A DNA stretch of 13,891 nt, from contig SVMP01000041.1 in assembly GCA_015067385.1 (NCBI GenBank), forward strand, positions 1 through 13,891, in the 5' to 3' direction. This document shows positions 1-6,348 of this stretch, one piece after another (position 1 is the first letter of the stretch; every line of letters begins with the position of its first letter). Origin of the DNA: Oscillospiraceae bacterium. Lineage in GTDB: Bacteria; Bacillota; Clostridia; Oscillospirales; UBA644. A model generated the notes under the pieces. It searched no databases and was not told where the DNA came from. It saw only the letters and a list, made by a program, of their open reading frames with translations. The position numbers and the translations under genes are program-made.

Positions 1-1024
1 TAGCCTTGTACGCATCGGGGTGATGACCGTAATCGTCGGCAATAACAGCTCCGTTAACGGTACAGTGATACTCGAAGCGGCGTTCTGCGCCCGAATAAGC
101 GCAAAGCCCCTTGATAACAGTATCCGCACCGAAACCGTATACCGTACACGCAGCGGCGGCGGCAAGAGCGTTTTTAACATTATGCGCTCCGGGCACAGCC
201 AGGCGGACGGTTCCGAGCATGTTTTCGCCGTCGAAAAGATCGAAAACACCGCATCCTTTGTCCATTGAAATATTTTTAGCATGGAATCTGCCTTTTTCAA
301 GACCGAAAGACACCGTATTTCCGTCGTAGCCGTCTATCATCTCAAGAGAAGCTTCGTCTTCCGCATTGTAGACGACGGTTCCGCCGGGCTTAGTGTTTTT
401 CAGGTACTTTTTAAAGGAATTGATCAGATTTTCACGTGTTTTAAAATATTCCATATGGTCCTCGGCAATATTGAGAACGACCGAGACATCCGATCTGAAA
501 TGCAAAAACGATTCTTTGTATTCGCAGCTTTCGAACACACAGACATCATTCGTCTTTCCGATCGTGTAGCCTGAACCGAGACGTTTCATATTACCGCCGA
601 GGATCGCGGAAAAGTCGAACATTGATTCCATAAAAACAGACGTTATCATCGAACTTGTCGTTGTTTTTCCGTGAGTACCCGCAACGCCGACAGTCTTCCT
701 GTAGCCGTCAAGAAGCGCGCCCAAAAGCTCAGCGCGGCGAAAGACCGGTATTCCGAGCTCGACCGCTGCTTTAATTTCGGGATTCTCGTCGGAAACTGCG
801 TCTGTTTTAACGACAGCGTCGGGACGTTCGTTCGTGATATTTTCCTTTACCTGACCTATTTTAACGCGGATCCCGTTTTCCGCAAGGCTGTCGGTCGCCG
901 CAGAACTCTGCATATCAGAGCCGCAGACGTCCTTACCGCGAAGTTTAAGGATCTTTGCAAGACTGCTCATTGACGAGCCGCCTATGCCCGAAAGAAAATA
1001 TTTTCCGTAGGAATCAATATTCAA
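1..1024 (-). CDS. murC: UDP-N-acetylmuramate--L-alanine ligase, 3' end cut off by the window
   Basis: MurC is the cytoplasmic Mur ligase that adds L-alanine to UDP-MurNAc using ATP, the first step of peptidoglycan stem-peptide synthesis. About 341 codons are visible and read open to the window edge. An N-terminal nucleotide-binding loop GIGGSSMS lies at residues 13-20. The ATP-binding loop GTHGKTTT is at about 116-123, the AERRFEY stretch is near residue 320, and the family motif DDYGHHP lies close to the window edge. The start is a TTG at 1024-1022, chosen because GGAGAGG ends five bases upstream; no ATG fits the conserved N-terminus. It is divergent from spoVG, and the spoVG -35 hexamer begins two bases beyond the murC start codon. 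The second half of the Rossmann region (TDAVSDENPE) departs slightly from the usual SSAIP-DNPE form. Identification is secure from the motifs. Only the C-terminal domain is missing, by truncation. Confidence 0.95.
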   Translation of the reverse strand, partial: MNIDSYGKYFLSGIGGSSMSSLAKILKLRGKDVCGSDMQSSAATDSLAENGIRVKIGQVKENITNERPDAVVKTDAVSDENPEIKAAVELGIPVFRRAELLGALLDGYRKTVGVAGTHGKTTTSSMITSVFMESMFDFSAILGGNMKRLGSGYTIGKTNDVCVFESCEYKESFLHFRSDVSVVLNIAEDHMEYFKTRENLINSFKKYLKNTKPGGTVVYNAEDEASLEMIDGYDGNTVSFGLEKGRFHAKNISMDKGCGVFDLFDGENMLGTVRLAVPGAHNVKNALAAAAACTVYGFGADTVIKGLCAYSGAERRFEYHCTVNGAVIADDYGHHPDAYKA

Positions 1025-1025
1025 C

Positions 1026-1055
1026 TTGACCTCTCCGTTTCTCAAGTAATATAAT
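1026..1055 (+). promoter_or_regulatory. Putative sigma-A promoter of spoVG
   Basis: TTGACC (1026-1031) and TATAAT (1050-1055) are separated by 18 bases and point toward spoVG, which would give a leader of roughly 110 bases. The -35 hexamer overlaps the complement of the murC ribosome binding site, so the two divergent genes share control DNA. The rest of 1056-1115 is very AT-rich and holds several further TATAAT-like strings, so other start points, including one for murC on the minus strand, are possible. I could not pick a convincing murC promoter. No clear sigma-H type site was recognised. Confidence 0.55.
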
Positions 1056-1123
1056 ATATTATAATATGTATATTTTCCTTTGGTATTTCAGATAATATAC
1101 ATAAAATAATCAAATGAAATAAA

Positions 1124-1165
1124 TTCGGAGACCTCTCCGAGAAAGGACCGCTTTCGAAAGAAAGC
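1124..1165 (+). promoter_or_regulatory. Two hairpins in the spoVG 5' leader, around the ribosome binding site
   Basis: Hairpin 1 pairs TCGGAG (1125-1130) with CTCCGA (1135-1140) around a four-base loop. Hairpin 2 pairs GCTTTC (1150-1155) with GAAAGC (1160-1165) around a GAAA tetraloop. The only good Shine-Dalgarno-like string, AAAGGA at 1142-1147, lies between them. It is 28 bases from the spoVG ATG in linear distance but only about a dozen if hairpin 2 folds. A role in translation control is inference; the base pairing is seen directly. Confidence 0.45.
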
Positions 1166-1175
1166 AGATCGTAAA

Positions 1176-1433
1176 ATGAAAATAACAGATATAAAGATCC
1201 GCAAAATAACAGATAACGAGAAGATGAAAGCCGTATGCTCCGTAACATTCGACGACGAGCTTGTCGTTCACGACATAAAGGTTATCGAAAACGACGGCAA
1301 AACGTTCATCGCAATGCCGAGCAAGCGTTTTAAGGAAGGCAGTTTTTCGGATATCGTTCATCCGATAAGCCAAACCGTGAGAACTTACCTCGAAAAAGAG
1401 ATATTAGCGGTTTATTCCGAACAAATTCTCTGA
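1176..1433 (+). CDS. spoVG: Septation / RNA-binding regulator SpoVG
   Basis: An 85-residue protein matching SpoVG from end to end. Family landmarks are the opening MKITDIKIRKI, the central VVHDIKVIEN, the AMPSKR segment, and DIVHPIS followed by a basic-acidic C-terminal helix. SpoVG proteins are small dimeric nucleic-acid-binding regulators, first known for asymmetric septation and sporulation in Bacillus. They also affect capsule, virulence and cell-wall genes in other Firmicutes. It is slightly shorter than the B. subtilis protein, which carries an acidic tail. It is the only plus-strand gene in the window. It faces murC head to head and meets a membrane-protein gene tail to tail at a bidirectional terminator. 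The linear spacing of its ribosome binding site is unusual (see the leader hairpins). Confidence 0.93.
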   Translation: MKITDIKIRKITDNEKMKAVCSVTFDDELVVHDIKVIENDGKTFIAMPSKRFKEGSFSDIVHPISQTVRTYLEKEILAVYSEQIL

Positions 1434-1440
1434 AAACATG

Positions 1441-1476
1441 ACGGCTTCCGGATCTCGGAGCAGATCCGCCGTTTTT
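1441..1476. terminator. Rho-independent terminator between convergent spoVG and the membrane-protein gene
   Basis: GGATCT (1450-1455) pairs with AGATCC (1462-1467). An outer stem ACGGC (1441-1445) pairs with GCCGT (1468-1472) across a four-base bulge. On the plus strand it is followed by a run of T (1472-1476). On the minus strand a shorter T run follows (the complement of AAAA at 1434-1437), so it can serve both genes. Confidence 0.8.
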
Positions 1477-1480
1477 ACGC

Positions 1481-2068
1481 TTATCTGAGCTCTTCAACCT
1501 TATCAGTAATAAAATATGAAGAGAGAAGGAAAACAATACCAAGCGGAATGTTTACCCATTCAAGCGAGAACGGCAGATTTATAAACTGATTTACGCCGTA
1601 TGCAACAGCGAGAACGGTGTATGCGATCGAAAAGAAATACATGACCACGCATGAGAAATTCTTTTCTTTTTGCTGCATCAGATAACCGATCGCCGAGGAA
1701 AGCGTAAACATAAACACCATCGTTATCGCAAATATAAGACTTCCCGCGCGACTTACTATCAATTCAACGATAGTAAAGAACGACAGGATGATCTTTACAT
1801 CGGGATGATCCATCATCGGAGCAAAAAGGAAGCTCAGAGATGAAACAAGGCTTATGAATGTTACAATAAGCATACCCGTTGCAACAAGATGGGCTTCTTT
1901 GAACCAACGGTTTATATTTACCGTCTTTTCAAGCCCGAACCATATGAGAAGATATCCCAGAAAGTCCGGAAGAATGTCAATTACAACAGTCGTTTCGACA
2001 TTCTGACTGAAAAACGCATAATCAAATCTGAACAATGCGAAGAAAAGACCTACAATAACAAGATTCAT
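1481..2068 (-). CDS. Polytopic membrane protein of unknown function
   Basis: A 195-residue, strongly hydrophobic protein with about six predicted membrane segments, at roughly residues 3-20, 30-46, 62-84, 93-125 (possibly two), 138-160 and 170-188. Segment 2 contains DILPDFLGYLLIWFGLEKT. A similar phrase (I-x-PDF-x-GY) is familiar from uncharacterised small membrane proteins of Clostridia, but I cannot name a family with certainty. It has no signal peptidase or lipobox motif and no catalytic signature. The ATG is supported by AAAGGA about ten bases upstream. It follows the heptamer repeat array at 2100-2156 and shares a terminator with spoVG. No function is proposed. Confidence 0.8.
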   Translation of the reverse strand: MNLVIVGLFFALFRFDYAFFSQNVETTVVIDILPDFLGYLLIWFGLEKTVNINRWFKEAHLVATGMLIVTFISLVSSLSFLFAPMMDHPDVKIILSFFTIVELIVSRAGSLIFAITMVFMFTLSSAIGYLMQQKEKNFSCVVMYFFSIAYTVLAVAYGVNQFINLPFSLEWVNIPLGIVFLLSSYFITDKVEELR

Positions 2069-2099
2069 TCTCGGTTTTCCTTTCTGTTATTTAATACCT

Positions 2100-2156
2100 G
2101 AAGCGGTGAGTGATAAGTGAAGAGTTTAACACCTGTCACCCATCGCTTAACACTTA
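2100..2156. repeat. Inverted array of degenerate 7-bp units (heptamer hairpin), copy 1
   Basis: Four contiguous 7-bp units resembling TAAGTGA read on the plus strand (2100-2127). One base at 2128 follows, then four units read on the minus strand (2129-2156). The arms can pair: 2101-2113 against 2136-2148 gives 12 of 13 pairs, counting one G-T wobble on the plus strand. The outermost minus-strand unit, TAAGTGT (2156-2150), provides the TAA stop codon of the upstream gene. The same unit and symmetry recur at 10865-10944. It may act as a transcription terminator or mRNA end stabiliser, although no long T run follows it. Confidence 0.7.
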
Positions 2157-2948
2157 TATAAGTTTCTTAAGTGCGTTGAGCGCTCTTTCGAACAGTTCGT
2201 CGCCGCCGACAGCGATATCGCCGGTTGCGAGGTGAGGTTCGAGAGAGAGGAAGCCGTTGAAGCCGCGTTCCTTGAGCTGTTCGATAATGCAGGGAACATT
2301 GCCCTCGCCTTCGCCTGCGGGAACGACCTTCACGCCGTGGATAGCGTCCTTGATATGATAGTAAACGGCGTAATCTTTAAGAAGATCGAACGCCTTGAGG
2401 GTATCGTGACCGTGAACGACGAAGTTTGCGGGGTCGTAAACGGCTTTGACCTTTTCGGTGTTGAGGGTTGTGATAAGGTCATAGCAGTTTTCGGCGCACT
2501 GACCGTAGATACCGCCCTCGTTTTCGTGAAGAAGCGTTACATCGTAGCCTTTTGCCGCTTCAACGAATGCGTTCCAACGTTCGAGAACCTCGTCTCTGTA
2601 TTCAGCGCATTTGTCCTGAGGCATATAGAAGCTGAACATACGGATATATTTCGTTTCTGCAACTGCGGCGATGTCAAGAGTGTTCTTGAATTTATCGAGG
2701 TGAGGCGCAAAATCGTCGGTAATGCCTATCTTACCGATGGGAGAACCGAGAGAAGAAACGCCGAAGCCTCTGTCTTTCATCTGCTTGATGATCTCTTTGA
2801 ACTCAGCAGGCTTCCAGTCGGAGATGTTAACGCCGTTGACGTTGCGTACTTCGATGAATTTAACGCCGTTGCGTTCGAGAACGTCCATCTGAGTCGTTAT
2901 ATTAGCATGGATCTCATCGCCGAACGCAGAAAGAGTAAAGTTGTACAT
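2154..2948 (-). CDS. Sugar phosphate isomerase/epimerase family protein (xylose-isomerase-like TIM barrel)
   Basis: A 264-residue single-domain TIM barrel of the xylose-isomerase-like/AP-endonuclease-2 superfamily. Members isomerise, epimerise or dehydrate sugars and inositols at a divalent-metal site. Candidate metal ligands sit at the expected strand ends: the HENE motif (141-144), Asp172 in YDPANF, His198 in YYHIKD, and Glu237 in LSLEPHL. A glycine-rich GEGEG loop (212-216) precedes the last ligand. No signal peptide is seen, so it is cytoplasmic. The ATG at 2948 has AGGAG at good spacing. The true substrate cannot be read from sequence. A second member of the superfamily lies just upstream, suggesting a joint carbohydrate pathway, but a hairpin-array element separates the two. 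The stop codon lies in the first heptamer of a repeat array. Confidence 0.88.
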   Translation of the reverse strand: MYNFTLSAFGDEIHANITTQMDVLERNGVKFIEVRNVNGVNISDWKPAEFKEIIKQMKDRGFGVSSLGSPIGKIGITDDFAPHLDKFKNTLDIAAVAETKYIRMFSFYMPQDKCAEYRDEVLERWNAFVEAAKGYDVTLLHENEGGIYGQCAENCYDLITTLNTEKVKAVYDPANFVVHGHDTLKAFDLLKDYAVYYHIKDAIHGVKVVPAGEGEGNVPCIIEQLKERGFNGFLSLEPHLATGDIAVGGDELFERALNALKKLI

Positions 2949-2992
2949 GATTAGCTACTCCTAATAATTTTCAAATAAAATATCATCCGAAG

Positions 2993-3202
2993 GATATATC
3001 GAATTTACATTATGTAAATATATCGCATTGGAGTGCGAAGCATCTCCGATATATCTCATTTGTTTTAACAAACATATCACCATTGCGAAGCAATGCTTTT
3101 TCGTTTTACACAAAGCGATATTTGACTTTATCAAGCGATATATTCAACAGGTTGAATGCGATATATACCTTACGGTATGCGATATACGAACTCTTCGAGT
3201 TC
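2993..3202. repeat. Multi-hairpin ladder element, copy A
   Basis: A run of eight distinct short hairpins: 3003-3019, 3030-3047, 3059-3072, 3081-3095, 3122-3134, 3142-3157, 3165-3178 and 3188-3202. They are separated by a recurring spacer. In the left half the spacer reads ATATCGC or a close variant (2995-3001, 3020-3026, 3051-3057, 3074-3080). In the right half it reads GCGATAT exactly (3115-3121, 3135-3141, 3158-3164, 3179-3185). The two orientations are reverse complements, so left spacers can pair with right spacers and enclose the side hairpins. The element fills nearly all of the gap between two minus-strand sugar-isomerase-like genes. A second copy with the same hairpin order lies at 9901-10112. 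No coding potential is supported. Confidence 0.85.
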
Positions 3203-3216
3203 CTACGAAAAATCAC

Positions 3217-3999
3217 TTATTTAGTGGGCATTCCGAGAACATCTCTCATATATTTGAAAGACATTTCGATGCTGTCGAAGCGGTCGATATGGCTTGCGTC
3301 CTGTTCGATAGCCGCATAGGTAGCGCCGATCTCTTCGGTGATCTTTGCGAGTTTAACATAGTCCATATTACCGTAGCCGATCTCGCAAACGTCGGGCTGA
3401 CTGGTCTGAGGATCGATGCTGTAATCCTTGAAATGAACGGTGGATGTTCTGCCCTTATATTTATAGAGCCATTCGTATACGTTTACGCCGCCGTGCTGGA
3501 GCCAGAAATAGTCGGGGATAAATTCAACGTTTTCATTGAAACCGTCAATGAACATATCCATGATCCTTGTCTGACCGGAAACTCTCTTGAATTCGAAAGA
3601 GTGGTTGTGGTAAGCAAATTTCATGCCGTAAGCGGAAAGCTTGTTGCCGATCTCGTTTGCGTCTTTGATGAATCTGTTGAGATCTTCAACGGTATGTGTG
3701 TAACCGCCGGGAACGCCGCCGATACCGATGACCTTACAGCCCCAGTCCTGATGTTCTTTAACGATAGCATCGAAATCGTCACGAAGTCTGTCGAAAGAAG
3801 AATGGGTAATGCAGCACTGAAGATCGAGTTCCTTGAGTGTTTTTGTAACAACGGGAATGGATACCTTGCCGTGACCGGAAAGCTGAACAACGTTGAAGCC
3901 GATGTCCTTAAGCTTCTTCATGGAAGTAACGAAATCTTCATCATTCTGAATGTGCGGATGAATAGTAAATGTTTGAGCCGCAATAATAGGTTTACTCAT
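3217..3999 (-). CDS. Sugar phosphate isomerase/epimerase family protein (IolE/inosose-dehydratase-like TIM barrel)
   Basis: A 260-residue TIM barrel of the same superfamily as its downstream neighbour but only distantly similar to it. Candidate metal ligands are Glu136 in YHNHSFEF (130-137), Asp163 in FIPDYFW, His189 in VHFKDY (188-193), and Glu232 in AIEQD. The loop GYGNMDY (208-214) resembles the glycine-rich loop seen in inosose dehydratase/isomerase relatives. It starts with ATG at 3999, preceded by AGGAG at suitable spacing. Only 21 bases separate it from the radical SAM gene upstream, so co-transcription is likely. CACT at 3214-3217 can pair with AGTG at 3223-3226 across the stop codon, and on the minus strand this is followed by ATTTTT, possibly a weak terminator. 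The substrate is unknown; a sugar or cyclitol is likely. Confidence 0.88.
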   Translation of the reverse strand: MSKPIIAAQTFTIHPHIQNDEDFVTSMKKLKDIGFNVVQLSGHGKVSIPVVTKTLKELDLQCCITHSSFDRLRDDFDAIVKEHQDWGCKVIGIGGVPGGYTHTVEDLNRFIKDANEIGNKLSAYGMKFAYHNHSFEFKRVSGQTRIMDMFIDGFNENVEFIPDYFWLQHGGVNVYEWLYKYKGRTSTVHFKDYSIDPQTSQPDVCEIGYGNMDYVKLAKITEEIGATYAAIEQDASHIDRFDSIEMSFKYMRDVLGMPTK

Positions 4000-4020
4000 A
4001 ATAAATTTCTCCTATCTGTT

Positions 4021-5001
4021 TTATTTCTTCAATATTTTAATTTTAATATCAAATTCTTCTTCAAGTCTGAGAATATTCTTCCTTTTCTGTCCGACTGTTT
4101 TCGAAACGTCCGCATCGTTTACGGCAAACGCAAAAACGCCGGATCGGATATTATTCTCAATTATTTTTTTGCGAAGCTTCCGATAAAGTATCTCGCTTTC
4201 GCAAAGCTCGCCGAACGCAGGATGAAACGCGCCCGCAACAACGCTGTCGTTATTCGTAAGGTCCGAAGAATGAAGACCTATCCGCAATATCCCGATTCCC
4301 CTGCTTCTGTAAAACTCAACAAGCTCGGCACAGATCCCGACCGCTTCTTCAACGGTCTGCGGCTTGTACAGTCCGTCTGCCGCCATCTTTTCAAGCTTCG
4401 TTCCCTTTAACACGACACACGGATATATCCGCACCGCATCTGGACAAAGTTCCGCAACCTTTCTTGCGGTCATAAGATCTTTTTCACGGCTGTCGCCGGG
4501 AAGTCCGGTCATGGTCTGTAAAACAAGGGAAAATCCCCTGCTCTTTATCAGCTTTGCGGCTTTAACGGTCGCCTCGGACGTGTGATTTCGCTCCGAAAGC
4601 AGAAGCACCGTGTCGTCCATGCTCTGTGAACCGAGTTCTATTGTTGTAACGCCGTACTCTTCGAGGATATCAAGGATATGTTCGGAAATGTAGTCGGGAC
4701 GTGTTGAAAGACGTATGCCCGTAACTTCGGGATACTTTTCTCTCGTTTTTTTCGCCGCCGACAGATAATACCGCATCAGAGGCTCCTCGATACCCGTAAA
4801 ACTGCCGCCGAAAAACGCTATATCGGCTGATGTAAATCGCCCCGCAAGCCCTTCCGCAGACGTAAAGAGAAAATTCTCAAGGTCTTCGGGGGGCTTTTGC
4901 GTGCCCGATATTTTACGCTGATCGCAGAAAACGCAATCGTTTTTACACGCAAAATGCGGCACGAAAACAGGGATCGTTGCGTGTTTTTTTACATTGGTCA
5001 T
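4021..5001 (-). CDS. Elp3-like radical SAM protein
   Basis: A radical S-adenosylmethionine enzyme of the elongator-protein-3-like group found beside rnc in many Clostridia. The [4Fe-4S] cluster motif CKNDCVFC (C-x3-C-x2-C) lies at about residues 19-26. FFGGSFTGIE is the glycine-rich SAM-binding segment, followed by RLSTRPDYI and IELGSQSMDD, which match the Elp3 radical SAM core. The usual C-terminal acetyltransferase domain of true Elp3 is absent, so this is a stand-alone core of about 326 residues, cytoplasmic and presumably oxygen-sensitive. A TTG at 5013 is a possible alternative start that would overlap the lipoprotein gene. I prefer the ATG at 5001, which sits one base after the lipoprotein TAA (TAATATG) and implies translational coupling. 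The exact RNA or protein substrate is unknown. Confidence 0.87.
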   Translation of the reverse strand: MTNVKKHATIPVFVPHFACKNDCVFCDQRKISGTQKPPEDLENFLFTSAEGLAGRFTSADIAFFGGSFTGIEEPLMRYYLSAAKKTREKYPEVTGIRLSTRPDYISEHILDILEEYGVTTIELGSQSMDDTVLLLSERNHTSEATVKAAKLIKSRGFSLVLQTMTGLPGDSREKDLMTARKVAELCPDAVRIYPCVVLKGTKLEKMAADGLYKPQTVEEAVGICAELVEFYRSRGIGILRIGLHSSDLTNNDSVVAGAFHPAFGELCESEILYRKLRKKIIENNIRSGVFAFAVNDADVSKTVGQKRKNILRLEEEFDIKIKILKK

Positions 5002-5002
5002 A

Positions 5003-5542
5003 TTACTCGACAAAGCCCATCACCATCTCGACAACCATCGACATATCTTCAACGCCGTCACGTGAAAGACTGTAAAACGCTCCGTCAAATTCCCATTCGC
5101 AAACGGAATACGCATCGCCTAAATTCGTCGCCGTAACGGTAAGTCCGCCTGTCGTCGCAAAGCCTTCTGTTGAAACAATATCGGCATAGATGCCGTGAAG
5201 CGCTGCGGTGGGAGCTTCTTTTGATGCACGGAGAGTGTACTCGATGCCGTCAAGCGTAAATCTCGCCTGAGCTATCGTGCCGGTAATTGTCGAAAAAGCA
5301 GTATTTTCGGCTCTTTCGGGAATGTTTAACAAAATGCCCGTGACCGCTTCGACTTCCTCGGCGGTATCATACGAAGAGATCGGGTTTGCAATACCCATCA
5401 TGCCGCCCATGGACACCGCATCATCCGTACTTTCCGTCAATTCTTCATTCATATCTATATCTTCTCCGTTTTCCGCAGGTGTACACGCCGAAAGAAGAAG
5501 AAAACAGAGAATGATCGCAATTATCTTTTTCATTAATATCAC
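5003..5542 (-). CDS. Small secreted lipoprotein of unknown function
   Basis: A 179-residue protein with a type II signal peptide: MKK, a hydrophobic run, then the lipobox LLSAC with Cys20 as the lipidation site. The mature part is acidic, with a methionine/glycine patch (SMGGMMG, about 44-50) and no cysteines other than a single one near residue 148. It then appears to be a small beta-rich domain (ITGTIAQARFTLDGIEYTLRAS). The GTG start at 5542 has GAGG six bases upstream; an ATG three codons later is an alternative with a weaker site. It lies 22 bases downstream of rnc and one base before the radical SAM ATG, so it is part of that operon. I do not recognise the family. A membrane-anchored extracytoplasmic role is inferred from the lipobox only. 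Confidence 0.82.
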   Translation of the reverse strand: MILMKKIIAIILCFLLLSACTPAENGEDIDMNEELTESTDDAVSMGGMMGIANPISSYDTAEEVEAVTGILLNIPERAENTAFSTITGTIAQARFTLDGIEYTLRASKEAPTAALHGIYADIVSTEGFATTGGLTVTATNLGDAYSVCEWEFDGAFYSLSRDGVEDMSMVVEMVMGFVE

Positions 5543-5564
5543 TTCTTTCCTCTTACTTCTTACC

Positions 5565-6266
5565 TCATCTTATTCCCATCAGCTCAAGCGCAGCCTTTGC
5601 AGCAGACTGTTCGGCTTTCTTTTTCGAATGTCCGGAGCCCTCGGCAAGAACGTTTGAATTGATCTTGACATGGCAGACGAAATTTTTATCGTGTGCGGGA
5701 CCGGATTCCTCAACTATTTCGTAAGACAGAAGCTCGCCTTTATTTTTCTGAACGATCTCCTGCAGCATCGTTTTCCAATCGTGCAGAATATCGGATTCGT
5801 GAAGCGTTTCGATAAGATAAGGCAGGATAAATTCCTTCGCCCTGTCCATTCCGCTGTCAAGAAAGATCGCGCCGAGTATGGCTTCGACCGCATCCGCAAG
5901 CGTTGATTTACGGACAGTGCCTGTGCTTTTCTCGCCTTTTCCGAACAAAAGGCATTCACCGAGCCCTTTCGATACCGCAAAATTGTAAAGAGAATCCTCG
6001 CAAACAAGTGCGGCTTTGATCTTTGTGAGCATACCCTCCGCTTCGTTAAGATGAGAGTAAAGATATTCGCATGTTATTATCGAAAGCACCGAATCGCCGA
6101 GAAACTCAAGACGTTCGTTTGAACGGCTCTCTTTTTTATGCTCGTTATAGAACGATGAATGCGTCAGCGCATCGGCGGCAAATCTTTTATTTTTAAAGAC
6201 GTAGTTTATCTTCTGTTCCAAAAGTGCTACTTTTTCATCAATTTCGGGCAGCAACGGGTTTTTCAT
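5565..6266 (-). CDS. rnc: Ribonuclease III
   Basis: A 233-residue double-strand-specific endoribonuclease that processes 30S rRNA precursor and structured mRNAs. The signature NERLEFLGDSV lies at residues 50-60, with catalytic acidic residues Glu54 and Asp58. The second acidic pair, Asp125 and Glu128, is in LADAVEAILGAIFLDSG. A C-terminal double-stranded-RNA-binding domain runs from about 165 to 231 and ends in GHSKKKAEQSAAKAALELM. The usual alanine of GDAV is serine here, a mild change. Length is normal. The nearest Shine-Dalgarno string (AAAGGA) is rather far from the ATG, about 18 bases. In most Firmicutes rnc directly follows acpP; here a KilA-N gene and an AT-rich gap (6267-6348) intervene. 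That gap has TATAAT-like strings that could drive rnc separately, but no clear -35. Confidence 0.96.
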   Translation of the reverse strand: MKNPLLPEIDEKVALLEQKINYVFKNKRFAADALTHSSFYNEHKKESRSNERLEFLGDSVLSIITCEYLYSHLNEAEGMLTKIKAALVCEDSLYNFAVSKGLGECLLFGKGEKSTGTVRKSTLADAVEAILGAIFLDSGMDRAKEFILPYLIETLHESDILHDWKTMLQEIVQKNKGELLSYEIVEESGPAHDKNFVCHVKINSNVLAEGSGHSKKKAEQSAAKAALELMGIR

Positions 6267-6348
6267 CTTGTACAGTTCTGTTTTCCTTTCTTGTTTATTT
6301 TTTTACAGTAATTATAATTTTATTATCGGTTTATAATAATATAAAGCA

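Noticed and set aside
20..973. Plus-strand open frames inside the first kilobase
   Set aside because: They are antisense to murC, which has clear Mur ligase motifs and continues off the window edge.
2232..2954. A plus-strand open frame of 240 codons antisense to the TIM-barrel gene at 2154-2948
   Set aside because: The minus-strand gene has metal-ligand motifs and a good ribosome site; the antisense frame has neither.
2993..3202. CRISPR array, because of repeating spacers of similar size
   Set aside because: The recurring motif is only 7-8 bases, reverses orientation midway, and the intervening segments are self-complementary hairpins rather than unique spacers. No cas gene is present.
3028..4410. 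A long plus-strand open frame (460 codons) across copy A of the hairpin element and antisense to two genes
   Set aside because: It is antisense to a well-conserved TIM-barrel gene and part of the radical SAM gene, crosses the repeat, and has no ribosome site or recognisable domain. It is a shadow frame from codon bias.
5002..5013. TTG start for the radical SAM gene, overlapping the lipoprotein gene
   Set aside because: Possible, but the ATG at 5001 directly after the lipoprotein stop is the more usual arrangement and leaves the cluster motif at the expected distance from the N-terminus.
6267..6348. A promoter or terminator in the AT-rich gap between the KilA-N gene and rnc
   Set aside because: Several TATAAT-like strings and AT-only stems are present, but no convincing -35 partner or GC-containing stem with a T run, so no site is called.
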